A DNA stretch of 7,317 bases from the NCBI GenBank assembly GCA_018991295.1, contig JAGKSZ010000153.1:1-7317 (forward strand), written 5' to 3'. Shown piece after piece: positions 1 to 7,200 of this stretch. The number at the start of each line of letters is the position of its first letter. Position 1 is the first letter of the stretch. This DNA comes from Porphyrobacter sp. (GTDB lineage: Bacteria > Pseudomonadota > Alphaproteobacteria > Sphingomonadales > Sphingomonadaceae). The position numbers and the translations under genes were made by a program. Below the pieces are notes generated by a model. It did no database searches and was not told the DNA's origin. It was given only the letters and a program-made list of their open reading frames with translations.

Positions 1-494
1 TTGGCCACATGGGGGTCAAGCTTGCCGCCGCCATGGGGGCGGAGGTGACCGTGCTGTCCCGTTCGGAAAGCAAGCGCGCCGATGCTGAAAAGCTGGGCGC
101 CCATGCCTTCCTCAACACCTCTGATCGCGACGCGATGAAGGCCAGGCGCGGCTATTTCGACATGGTCTTGAACACCATCCCGGTGCGCCATGATGTGGTG
201 CCCTACCTCCATCTGTTGCGGATCGACGGGGTACAGGTGCTGGTCGGATTGATCGGGCCGATGCCGGAAATTCACACCGGCGTGCTGCTGGGCCGCAAGG
301 TGCTGACCGGCAGCGGGATCGGTGGGCTGGCGCAGACCCAGGAAATGCTCGATTTCTGCGCCGCCAAGGGCATCCTGCCCGATATCGAGGTGATTGCGAT
401 GCAGGATATCGAGGCAGCCTACGCGCGGATGGAGGCCAGTGACATCAAGTACCGCTTCGTGATCGACATGGAGAGCCTGCGCGTGGCCGCTTGA
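1..494 (+). CDS. NAD(P)-dependent alcohol dehydrogenase, zinc-type CAD family (3' part)
   Basis: This is the C-terminal half of a medium-chain dehydrogenase/reductase, cut by the left edge; about 163 residues are visible against ~350 usual for the family. The frame is open from base 3 and ends with TGA at 492-494. The first residues, GHMGVKLAAAMGAEVTVLSRS, are the end of the Rossmann glycine motif (GxGxxG), the helix after it and the second beta strand. The SRSxxK after that strand resembles NADP(H)-preferring cinnamyl-alcohol-dehydrogenase-like enzymes (YahK type). The C-terminus (AYARMEASDIKYRFVIDM) is the typical CAD-family ending. Known for the family: reversible cytosolic oxidation of alcohols and reduction of aldehydes. 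The Zn-binding N-terminal domain lies outside the window, so metal ligands cannot be checked and the substrate is unknown. The ATG at base 9 is internal to the gene, not its start. Confidence in the family is high, in cofactor preference moderate. Confidence 0.93.
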   Translation, partial: GHMGVKLAAAMGAEVTVLSRSESKRADAEKLGAHAFLNTSDRDAMKARRGYFDMVLNTIPVRHDVVPYLHLLRIDGVQVLVGLIGPMPEIHTGVLLGRKVLTGSGIGGLAQTQEMLDFCAAKGILPDIEVIAMQDIEAAYARMEASDIKYRFVIDMESLRVAA

Positions 495-520
495 GCCTGC
501 GCGCCATGGTGCCCGCTTGA
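473..520. repeat. Imperfect tandem duplication across the dehydrogenase stop codon
   Basis: GAGCCTGCGCG at 473-483 recurs at 493-503, and CCGCTTGA at 487-494 recurs at 513-520, in the same order. Copy 1 (473-494) carries the real stop codon. Copy 2 (493-520) has a 6-nt longer spacer and lies in the intergenic region. The pattern fits a slipped-strand or local duplication of the 3' end of the gene. It has no evident function. Confidence 0.6.
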
Positions 521-528
521 CGTATCGA

Positions 529-541
529 CCCCGTAATGGGG
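529..541. promoter_or_regulatory. CCCC-N5-GGGG inverted repeat, possible operator
   Basis: CCCC (529-532) and GGGG (538-541) form a short palindrome around GTAAT, in the long spacer upstream of the TorF-type porin gene. Its spacing and position would suit a dimeric transcription factor site, but I do not recognise the regulator. Short G/C arms are expected fairly often by chance in GC-rich DNA. Confidence 0.25.
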
Positions 542-563
542 CCGGACTAGGTATCTCTGCAAA

Positions 564-583
564 GTGTGGCAGGAAAGCCACGC
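564..583. other. Hairpin with 7-bp stem in the intergenic region
   Basis: GTGTGGC (564-570) can pair with GCCACGC (577-583), with one wobble pair and an AGGAAA loop. It lies 70 nt past the dehydrogenase stop. There is no T-run after it, so it is not a standard intrinsic terminator. It could stabilise the upstream mRNA 3' end or be a protein-binding palindrome. The function is unknown. Confidence 0.4.
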
Positions 584-619
584 AACATGATAATATGGCA
601 GGCCCGTTTCATATAAGCT

Positions 620-648
620 TTGTGCGCCGCAGCATGTTGGCGGATTAT
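620..648 (+). promoter_or_regulatory. Weak sigma-70-like promoter candidate for the porin gene
   Basis: TTGTGC (620-625) and GATTAT (643-648) are separated by 17 nt, matching the -35 consensus at 3 of 6 and the -10 at 4 of 6 positions. They sit in the AT-richest part of the spacer and would give a leader of roughly 90 nt. Other AT-rich stretches nearby (589-596, 612-617) lack a partner box. This is a guess from spacing only. Confidence 0.22.
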
Positions 649-691
649 GTCCGTGACGTGACGGGAACCCGATTCTTTCGGTAAAAAATCT

Positions 692-708
692 CCTGCATGT
701 CGCGCAGG
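692..708 (+). other. Leader hairpin before the porin gene
   Basis: CCTGC (692-696) and GCAGG (704-708) are perfect inverted arms around a 7-nt loop, 36 nt upstream of the chosen start codon. It would be present in the mRNA leader if transcription starts upstream. The five-pair stem is too short for a firm functional call. Confidence 0.3.
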
Positions 709-731
709 TGGAACGATCCAAACCTCTTCAT

Positions 732-735
732 GGAG
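732..735 (+). promoter_or_regulatory. Ribosome binding site of the TorF-family porin
   Basis: GGAG lies 8 nt before the ATG at 744. This, plus the signal peptide beginning exactly at that Met, decides the start in favour of 744 over the in-frame GTG at 708, which has no comparable site. Confidence 0.75.
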
Positions 736-743
736 CGTTCCTT

Positions 744-1715
744 ATGTCCATTCGTTTCGCATCAGCCGCGTCGGCTGTCGCACTTGCCGCCTGCTTTGCC
801 ACCCCCGCTTTCGCTGGTGAGGCAAATGCCGCCAACATCGGCCCGGCTGCTGAAACCGAAACCGAAATCACCGTCACCGAAGCCCCCGCCTCTGCCGGCC
901 TTCCCGTGCTCGCGCCGATCGATCTTTCCGAGGCGATGGGCCAGGAAGAAGCCACCCCGGCCATCACCATTTCCGGCTCGGCCACGCTCGCATCGGATTA
1001 CCGTTTCCGCGGCGTTTCGCAGACCGATGAAGGCATGGCGATCCAGGGCGGCTTTACCATTGCCCACGAAAGCGGCTTCTACCTGGGCACCTGGGGCTCG
1101 AACCTGGCGGGCTGGGGCACCTTCGGCGGCGCCAACATGGAGCTCGATATCTACGCCGGTTACAAGCTGCCGGTGGGCGAAGGCACTCTCGATTTCGGCG
1201 GCACCTGGTTCATGTATCCCAGCGGTGCGGACACCACCGACTTCGTCGAGTTCTACGCCAAGCTTTCCGGCGCGGTCGGCCCGCTCGGCCTGACTGCAAC
1301 GGTTGCCTATGCCCCCTCGCAAGAGGCGCTGGGCCGCGTGTTCTTCACCGGCGCGCGCGCCGCAGCCGGCCTGCCCAACGATCCGGGCGACAAGGAAGAC
1401 AACCTCTACCTTGCCGGTGATGCGACCTATGGCATTGCCGATACGCCGATCACGCTGAAGGCCCACATCGGCTATTCGGACGGCAACCCCGGCCTTGGGC
1501 CAAACGGCACCAGCATCGCGCCGACCGGCACCTATTTCGACTGGTCGCTGGGCGCAGACATCGTCCCGGTTTCGGGCCTGACGCTTTCGGTCGCCTATGT
1601 CGATACCGACATTTCGGACCGCGAAAGCGCCTATCTGCTCCCGAACTTCGCCACGCTGGCCGGCAATTCGATTGCCGATGCAACTGTCGTGTTCTCGGTC
1701 ACCGCATCGTTCTGA
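744..1715 (+). CDS. TorF-family putative outer-membrane porin
   Basis: The product is a 323-aa exported beta-barrel protein of the TorF/Gcw_chp family. Residues 1-24 (MSIRF...TPAFA) form a signal peptide with an AFA|GE type I cleavage site. The family signature ASDYRFRGVSQTDEGMAIQG follows at about 83-102, then EFYAKLSGAVGP, an HIGYSDGN strand and FDWSLGADI. The last residue is Phe (TASF), as in barrels inserted by the BAM complex. Family members are called putative porins; substrates are generally not established. Two oddities stand out. Residues 25-73 form an Ala/Glu/Pro/Thr-rich linker, whereas relatives as I recall them enter the barrel soon after the signal. LAAC at 14-17 also resembles a lipobox, so lipidation at Cys17 cannot be fully excluded, although the type I site looks better. 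The gene sits alone between a 249-nt spacer and a strong terminator, so it is probably monocistronic. In sphingomonads such genes are often near glnB/amtB; those are not seen here. Start at 744 was chosen over the GTG at 708. Confidence 0.9.
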   Translation: MSIRFASAASAVALAACFATPAFAGEANAANIGPAAETETEITVTEAPASAGLPVLAPIDLSEAMGQEEATPAITISGSATLASDYRFRGVSQTDEGMAIQGGFTIAHESGFYLGTWGSNLAGWGTFGGANMELDIYAGYKLPVGEGTLDFGGTWFMYPSGADTTDFVEFYAKLSGAVGPLGLTATVAYAPSQEALGRVFFTGARAAAGLPNDPGDKEDNLYLAGDATYGIADTPITLKAHIGYSDGNPGLGPNGTSIAPTGTYFDWSLGADIVPVSGLTLSVAYVDTDISDRESAYLLPNFATLAGNSIADATVVFSVTASF

Positions 1716-1733
1716 TCCGGGGCCGTTAGCAGG

Positions 1734-1776
1734 AGGGGGTGCCTCGCCGGAGACGGCGGGGCGCCCCTTTGCTTTT
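1734..1776 (+). terminator. Rho-independent terminator of the porin gene
   Basis: A 16-pair GC-rich stem (1734-1749 with 1754-1769, three G-T wobbles) closes on a GAGA tetraloop and is followed by a T-rich stretch (TTTGCTTTT, 1768-1776). It begins 18 nt after the porin stop codon. It should separate the porin transcript from the acylase gene, which would then need its own promoter. Confidence 0.88.
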
Positions 1777-1820
1777 GTGTGTTCCCTTTTGGCCTGCGCC
1801 CCGATAGGTCTCTTGTCGCA

Positions 1821-1833
1821 ACCTGATACAGGT
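1821..1833. promoter_or_regulatory. Perfect palindrome ACCTG-ATA-CAGGT before the acylase
   Basis: Five-base arms ACCTG (1821-1825) and CAGGT (1829-1833) flank ATA, ending 14 nt before the acylase start. It may be an operator, or a small RNA hairpin next to the ribosome binding site. The arms equal the outer arms of the classical LuxR lux box, but that box is 20 bp long with a 10-nt centre, so this is not a lux box as it stands. Confidence 0.35.
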
Positions 1834-1836
1834 GAC

Positions 1837-1844
1837 GGGGAGAG
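1837..1844 (+). promoter_or_regulatory. Ribosome binding site of the acylase
   Basis: GGGGAGAG is purine-rich with a GGAG core and lies a few nucleotides before the ATG at 1848. The signal peptide starts at that ATG, supporting the start. Confidence 0.7.
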
Positions 1845-1847
1845 ACG

Positions 1848-4127
1848 ATGAAGCGCATGGCATTGTGGGCGGCAACGGCAGCCGCGCTGGTGGCGGCCCC
1901 TGCCACCGAGGCTTTGGCAGGCAAGCGTTACGCCGCGACCATCACCCGCACCACTTTCGGCATCCCCCATATCGAAGCACGCGACTGGCGCGGCGTGGGA
2001 TATGGGGTGGCCTATGCCTATGCCGAGGATAACCTGTGCCTTCTGGCCGAGGAATTTGCCACGGTGCGGGGCGAACGCTCGCTCCATTTCGGGCCGGGTG
2101 CTAAGGCGGTGCTCGGCTTCGAGGAGGTCGACAACCTCTCCTCCGACGTCTTCTTCCGCGCGGTGATCGATCTGCCGATGCTGCGCAAGGGCGCCGAAAC
2201 GCTCAGCCCGCGCGCGCGCGATCTGATGGCGGGCTATGTCGCGGGCTATAACCGCTTCCTGCGCGATGCAGGGCCGCAGGGCATCCCGGCCGAATGCCGG
2301 GGCAAGGCGTGGGTGGACCCCATCACCACCGACGATATGCTGCGCCTCAACGAAAAGCAGATGCTGCTGGCCAGTTCCCTGAACCTTGCTGCAGCCATTG
2401 CCAATGCCGCCCCTCCGGGCAGTGCTGCGCCGAAAGTAGCAATCAGCCTGCCTGATCCCGGGGACCTTGGCATCGGCAGCAATGGCTGGGCCTTCGGCGG
2501 CGATGTCACCGCCGACGGGCGCGGCATGGTGATCGGCAACCCGCACTTCCCGTGGAAGGGGCCGAGCCGCTTCTGGCAGATGCACGTCAAGGGCCCCGGT
2601 GGGTACGAAGTGATGGGCGTGGGGCTGGCTGGCACGCCGATGCCCACGCTGGGTTTCAACAAGGATATCGCCTGGACCCACACCGTCACCGAGGCCCGGC
2701 ATTTCACGCTGTATCAGCTGGCGCTCGATCCGGCCGATGCAACGCGATACATCGTCGATGGCAAGTCCGAGGCAATGACGCCGCTGACCGTGACCGTGCC
2801 CATGCCCGAAGGCACGCCCGCCATCACCCGCACGCTTTATACCACCCGCTGGGGCCCGGTCTTCGTGGTGCCGGCGCGCGGGATCACCTGGAGCGCGCAA
2901 AGCGCCTTCGCCTTGAAGGACGCCAATCGCGGCAACCAGCGCGGGATCGAGACCTGGCTGCGCATCGGTGAGGCCCGGAACGTGGCCGAAGTGCGCGCTG
3001 CTGTCAGCGAAACGCTCGGCATTCCGTGGGTCAACACCATCGCCGCCGATCGCCATGGCGATGCGCTTCATGCCGATGTGACCGCCGTGCCGAATGTCTC
3101 GGCCGAAAAGGTCAGGACCTGCGCCACGCCGATTGCCGGGCTGTTTGCCGAATTTGCCATCCTGCTCGATGGCAGCAAGGCGGCCTGCGATTGGGACACA
3201 GCCCCCGGAACGCCTGCCGCTGGACTGATGCCCGCCAGCGATCAGGCGGCAACCACGGTGCGCAGCTGGCTGACCAATTCCAATGACAGTTACTGGGTAA
3301 GCAACCCGGCGATGCCGCATCGCGAGCTGTCTCCGATCCTCGGGCGTTATGCGAGCGCACGATCATTGCGCACCCGGTCGAACTTCATCGAAACCGCCGC
3401 GCTGATCGCGGGCGGGAAGGTCGATCACGCCCGCGCTGCCGCCCATGCCTTTGCCAACAAGAGCCTTGCGGCCGACATGGCGGTGGAGCCGATCATCAAG
3501 CTGTGCGCCGAAGCGGTGATCCTGCCGCAGACGACCGCGCTCGGCTGCTCGGTGCTGGACCGCTGGGACCGCCGCTTCGAGGCGGACAGCCGCGGCGCGG
3601 CGCTGTTCCGCGCCTTCTGGCCCCGGGCCGCCGCGCTGCCGGGCCTGTGGACGGTGCCCTTCGACAGGACCGACCCGGTCAACACGCCGCGCGGCCTTGC
3701 CACTGACGGGGCCAAGGCCGAAAAGCTGCTTGCCGCTCTGGGCGCAGCGGTAGAGGATCTCGAAAAGGCCGGCATCGCGCCCGATGCACCCTGGGGCGAG
3801 GTCCAGCATGTGATGGCGGGTAATCAGGCCATCCCGATCCACGGCGGCCCGGGCACGCTCGGCATCCTCAACATGCAGGAATCCGTCCCCACCGCTGGCG
3901 GCCTGACCCCGCGCCACGGGACGAGCTATATCCAGATCGTGAGCTTTGACGAAACCGGGCCGGTGGCGGACGCGATCCTCAGCTATTCGCAGTCGACAAA
4001 CCCGGCCAGCCCCAACGCCTATGACCAGACGCGTGCCTATGCGCAAAAGAAGTGGCACCGCCTGCCCTTCACGGCAAAGGCCATCGCTGCCGAGGCCATC
4101 GGCAAGCCGAAGCGGATCGCAGAATAG
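1848..4127 (+). CDS. Periplasmic penicillin acylase-family amidohydrolase (PvdQ/AHL-acylase-like)
   Basis: This is a complete 759-aa precursor of an Ntn-hydrolase that cleaves amide bonds of acylated substrates. Residues 1-24 are a signal peptide (cleavage near ALA|GK), so it acts in the periplasm. The alpha chain runs from ~25 to ~190 (RTTFGIPHIEARDWRGVGYG; AYAEDNLCLL), followed by a spacer ending at Gly210. The beta chain starts at nucleophile Ser211 (GSNGWAFGG). Counting from it, His233 is beta-23 (GNPHFPW), Val280 beta-70 (WTHTVT) and Asn479 beta-269 (NSNDSYW). These are the active-site positions of PvdQ-type acylases; His-23 and Val-70 also fit cephalosporin acylases, while penicillin G acylase has Gln-23 and Ala-69. 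Phe at beta-24 matches the pocket-gating Phe of PvdQ. The C-terminus (GTSYIQIVSFDETGP; SYSQSTNPASPN) is typical of the family, so it appears intact. Length agrees with AHL/aculeacin-type acylases. Substrate is not readable: acyl-homoserine lactones, acylated siderophores or lipopeptides are all possible. It is likely in one operon with the TonB-dependent receptor 106 nt downstream. Confidence 0.93.
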   Translation: MKRMALWAATAAALVAAPATEALAGKRYAATITRTTFGIPHIEARDWRGVGYGVAYAYAEDNLCLLAEEFATVRGERSLHFGPGAKAVLGFEEVDNLSSDVFFRAVIDLPMLRKGAETLSPRARDLMAGYVAGYNRFLRDAGPQGIPAECRGKAWVDPITTDDMLRLNEKQMLLASSLNLAAAIANAAPPGSAAPKVAISLPDPGDLGIGSNGWAFGGDVTADGRGMVIGNPHFPWKGPSRFWQMHVKGPGGYEVMGVGLAGTPMPTLGFNKDIAWTHTVTEARHFTLYQLALDPADATRYIVDGKSEAMTPLTVTVPMPEGTPAITRTLYTTRWGPVFVVPARGITWSAQSAFALKDANRGNQRGIETWLRIGEARNVAEVRAAVSETLGIPWVNTIAADRHGDALHADVTAVPNVSAEKVRTCATPIAGLFAEFAILLDGSKAACDWDTAPGTPAAGLMPASDQAATTVRSWLTNSNDSYWVSNPAMPHRELSPILGRYASARSLRTRSNFIETAALIAGGKVDHARAAAHAFANKSLAADMAVEPIIKLCAEAVILPQTTALGCSVLDRWDRRFEADSRGAALFRAFWPRAAALPGLWTVPFDRTDPVNTPRGLATDGAKAEKLLAALGAAVEDLEKAGIAPDAPWGEVQHVMAGNQAIPIHGGPGTLGILNMQESVPTAGGLTPRHGTSYIQIVSFDETGPVADAILSYSQSTNPASPNAYDQTRAYAQKKWHRLPFTAKAIAAEAIGKPKRIAE

Positions 4128-4153
4128 CAAGCCGCCTGTCCGCCCCCGGAACC

Positions 4154-4202
4154 GCGCCTGCGCCGCACAGGAAAGCGGCGAGGCGCAAACGTCCGTGCGG
4201 CG
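4154..4202 (+). other. Two mutually exclusive hairpins in the acylase-receptor spacer
   Basis: Structure A: GCGCCT (4154-4159) pairs with AGGCGC (4181-4186), continued by CGCCG (4161-4165) with CGGCG (4176-4180). That makes 11 pairs with one bulged G and a 10-nt loop. Structure B: CGCCGCAC (4161-4168) pairs perfectly with GTGCGGCG (4195-4202). Both use 4161-4165, so only one can form. No T-run follows, so neither is a standard terminator. Possible roles are processing or mRNA stability between the two genes, or leader control of the receptor. Confidence 0.4.
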
Positions 4203-4218
4203 ATACCGGCAAGCACAC

Positions 4219-4224
4219 AGGGGA
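4219..4224 (+). promoter_or_regulatory. Ribosome binding site of the TonB-dependent receptor
   Basis: AGGGGA lies 9 nt before the ATG at 4234. The open frame extends 96 codons further upstream into the acylase gene, but only this start gives a signal peptide at the N-terminus. Confidence 0.7.
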
Positions 4225-4233
4225 CATTCGACA

Positions 4234-7200
4234 ATGCTGACCACACTGCTTCGCTTGAGCGTCGGCAGCGCCGCCATTGCCGCCGCCAGCGTAATGCTTG
4301 CGCCAGCCGCGCTTGCCCAGCAGGCCGGGATCGCCATCGTGGTGGTCGACGAAACAGGTGCGCCGGTTGCCGATACGCAAGTGGCAGTGACCAACCCGGT
4401 CATCGGATTTGCCCGCACCCTCACCACCGATGCACGCGGCACCGTGCGCCTCGATGGGGTGAGCACGGCGGGCGAATATAAGGTCTCCGTTCCAGCCGCC
4501 CCGGGTTACGAACCGCTCGCCGCGCAAGGCGTGGAACTGCGCGCCAATTTCACCCGCAGCGTAGTGCTGCAACTGCGGCCCGCAGGCGATGGTGCGATTA
4601 CTGTCACTGCCGCGCGCGCCATCACCGGGCTCAACACCAGCAATGCCGAAATCTCCGCCTCGTTGGGCCGCGAACAGCTGGTCGCCCTGCCCATTGAAGG
4701 CCGCGACGTGCTGGGCGCGCTGATCCGCCTGCCCAATGTCGTCCCCTCCACCGGGTTCTTCCCCGAAGCCCCGTCCATCTCCATCAACGGCAGCAATGGC
4801 CTCGATACGAATTACCTGATCGACGGGCTCGACAATAACGAGAACTTCCTTGGCGGCATCAAATTCCCCGTGCCGCTGGGCTTCACCCGCGAAGTCACCG
4901 TGCTGGCAAACAGCTATTCGGCCGCTTACGGCCGCACCGCGAACGGCATAGTCAATTATACCAGCCCGTCCGGCAGCAACGATTTTACGGGTGAGGCCTA
5001 TATGCTGGTGAGGCCCGGCAGGCCGCTAGATTCCCCCTCTCCCTTCCCGCGCCGCGACCTGTCGGGCAACCCCGTTGGCGAAAGCTTCGAACGCTGGCAG
5101 GCGGGTTTTGTCGCAGGCGGCGCGTTGCAGCGGGACAAAACCTTCCTTCACGCCAATTACGAATACACCCGTGATCGCAACACGCAGGTGGTGGATGCGC
5201 CGCAGCTTGGCATCGTCGACAGCGTCACCGGCAACAACCAGTTCCACCTGGGATCGCTGCGGCTCGATCACCGGCTGACGAGCGACTGGACGCTCGGGCT
5301 GCGCGCCAATGTGGGGCGGGTCACCATTGATCGTCCGGGCGGAGGCCTCGGCGGCGGCAATGCCACCTTCCCCTCGGCCGGATCGCGGCAGGACCGCTTC
5401 TCCACCTTGCTGGCCGCCACCGCCAGCTATGCCGGGACGGAATGGAGCTATGACGGCGCGCTGCAATACAGCCGCTTCCGCTGGGATTATGGCGAGGCGA
5501 CCGGCGCGCCCGGCCCGCAGGTGGCGGTGCGCGGACCTTCGGGGCTGGTCGCGGCGGTGGTCGGCAACCCCGGCTTCGTCTTCGACAGTCTTGAGGAGAC
5601 ATGGCAGACCACCCACCGCGTCACCCGCGATATGGGCGCGCACCGGCTGAGCGCGGGCGTCGATGTGATCGCCTCGGACTTAGAGCTGCTGGGGGGCGGC
5701 AATCCGGACGGGAACTTCACCGTCGATCTCACCGCCGCGCAATTGGCAAGCCTCGCACCGCGCGGCCTTGCCCTTTCGGCGCAGGATGTGCTCGCGCTGA
5801 ACCCGGTGGTGGCGAACTATGCGGTTGAACTGCGCCCGCAAAGCTTTGGCACCGGCCAGACGCTGATCGCGCTCTACCTTGAAGACGCGTGGGAGCTTTC
5901 CCCCACCCTCACCGCCACGCTGGGGGTGCGCTGGGATTACGACACGCTGACCGAGCAAGGTGCAGGCGACGGGGATGCCGACAATATCGCCCCGCGCTTC
6001 GCCTTGAACTGGCAGCCCGATGCGCGCTCATCGGTGCGCTTCGGGGCGGGGATTTTCACCGGCAAGCTGAGCTACGCCGTGATCTCCGACGCGCTTCAGC
6101 GCAACACCACCTCGGCCGGGTTCCTGAGCCAGCTGGCCCAATTGCAGGCGAGAGGCGCGATTCCGGCGGGGGTGGACCTTCGTGACATCACCTTCGATGG
6201 CAACCTGACCGTGGCGCCGCCGTGCACCGCGGTGTCCGCCTGCCCAAACCCCGCACAGGTGCTGGCACTGCGGGACACAGCAACGCTTGGCGAAGCACGC
6301 ATTCTCAGCCCCACCGGCTATGACAATCCGTGGAGCGTGCAGGTGAGCACCGGCTACCAGTTCGCCGCATCCGCCACACTGACGCTGTCCATCGACGCGC
6401 TCTACAGTCGCTCGCGCAATCTGGTGCGGCTGCGCGATCTGAACGCGCCTGCGCCCTTCACACCCAATCTTGCAAACCTGACCGCCGCCAACATCGCTGC
6501 ACTTCGCGCCCTGCCCGATAATGCCGCAAGGTTCGCTCTTGCCCAAAGCCTTGGGCTGGTGCGGTCTCAGGCCGATGCCGATGCCTCACGCCCGATCCCG
6601 CTGGTGGCAGGCGGGGCGCGCCAGATCACCGTCTCGGAAACGGCGGGCGAGGCCGAATATGCTGCGCTGATCCTGCAGGCGATCAAGGTGCGAGGCGCCG
6701 ATGATTTCGCCTTCCGGCTGAGCTACACGCTATCACGCCTGCGCAACGACACCGACGACATCAATTTCCGCGCCGCCAATGCCAATGATTTTGCCAGCGA
6801 GTGGGGCCCGTCCGCCAATGACCGGCGGCACGTGATCTCGGCGGTTGGCTATCTCTACCCCGCGCCCGGCCTGACCCTGACCGCGGCCGGGCTGTTCCAG
6901 TCAGGCCAGCCGGTGAACCTTGTGCCCGATGCGCGGATCTTCGGCACGCAGGATCTGAACGGCGATGGGGCGAGCTTCGGTGAAAACTACCTCGGCAATT
7001 CCGATCGCTACCCCGGCGAGACGCGTAATTCCGCCCGCCTGCCGTGGTCTGCCAGCGTGGATGTGGGCGTGCGCTATGCCTTGCCGGTGTTCGGCGGGCG
7101 GATCGAGGCAAGCGCGGATGTGTTCAACCTGCTGAACGCCAACAACCAGAGCGGCTTTGCCAACGCGGCGACGACATCGAACCAGATCCAGTTCGGTGGC

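Noticed and set aside
564..583. Intrinsic terminator for the dehydrogenase
   Set aside because: The hairpin is not followed by a T-run and has a long gap from the stop codon.
708..743. GTG start at 708 for the porin
   Set aside because: It would add 12 residues before a clean signal peptide, and the ATG at 744 has GGAG at good spacing.
697..1293. Overlapping + frame inside the porin gene (198 codons)
   Set aside because: Pro/Ser/Arg-rich shadow translation with no domain, in the wrong frame of a recognisable TorF-family gene.
1821..1833. Calling the palindrome a true lux box
   Set aside because: The arms match but the total length is 13 bp rather than 20 bp, and no luxR/luxI gene is in the window.
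762..3320. A very long antisense open frame (852 codons) covering the porin and acylase genes
   Set aside because: Its translation is rich in Arg, Gly, His and Ala with no recognisable domain, it spans two well-supported genes and the terminator between them, and long open antisense frames are expected in GC-rich genes with strong third-position bias.
3946..4233. Upstream extension of the receptor frame into the acylase gene
   Set aside because: The extension is basic and low in complexity, overlaps the coding acylase C-terminus, and would bury the signal peptide that begins at 4234.
3363..4466. Antisense open frame (367 codons) over the acylase end and receptor start
   Set aside because: No domain or signal peptide was recognised, the composition is that of a shadow frame, and both genes beneath it are convincingly coding on the + strand.
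6952..6987. Functional EF-hand in the receptor (DLNGDG...)
   Set aside because: The loop starts like an EF-hand, but Glu falls at position 11 instead of 12 and there are no flanking helices; DxNGDG is a common motif near the C-terminus of Oar-like receptors.
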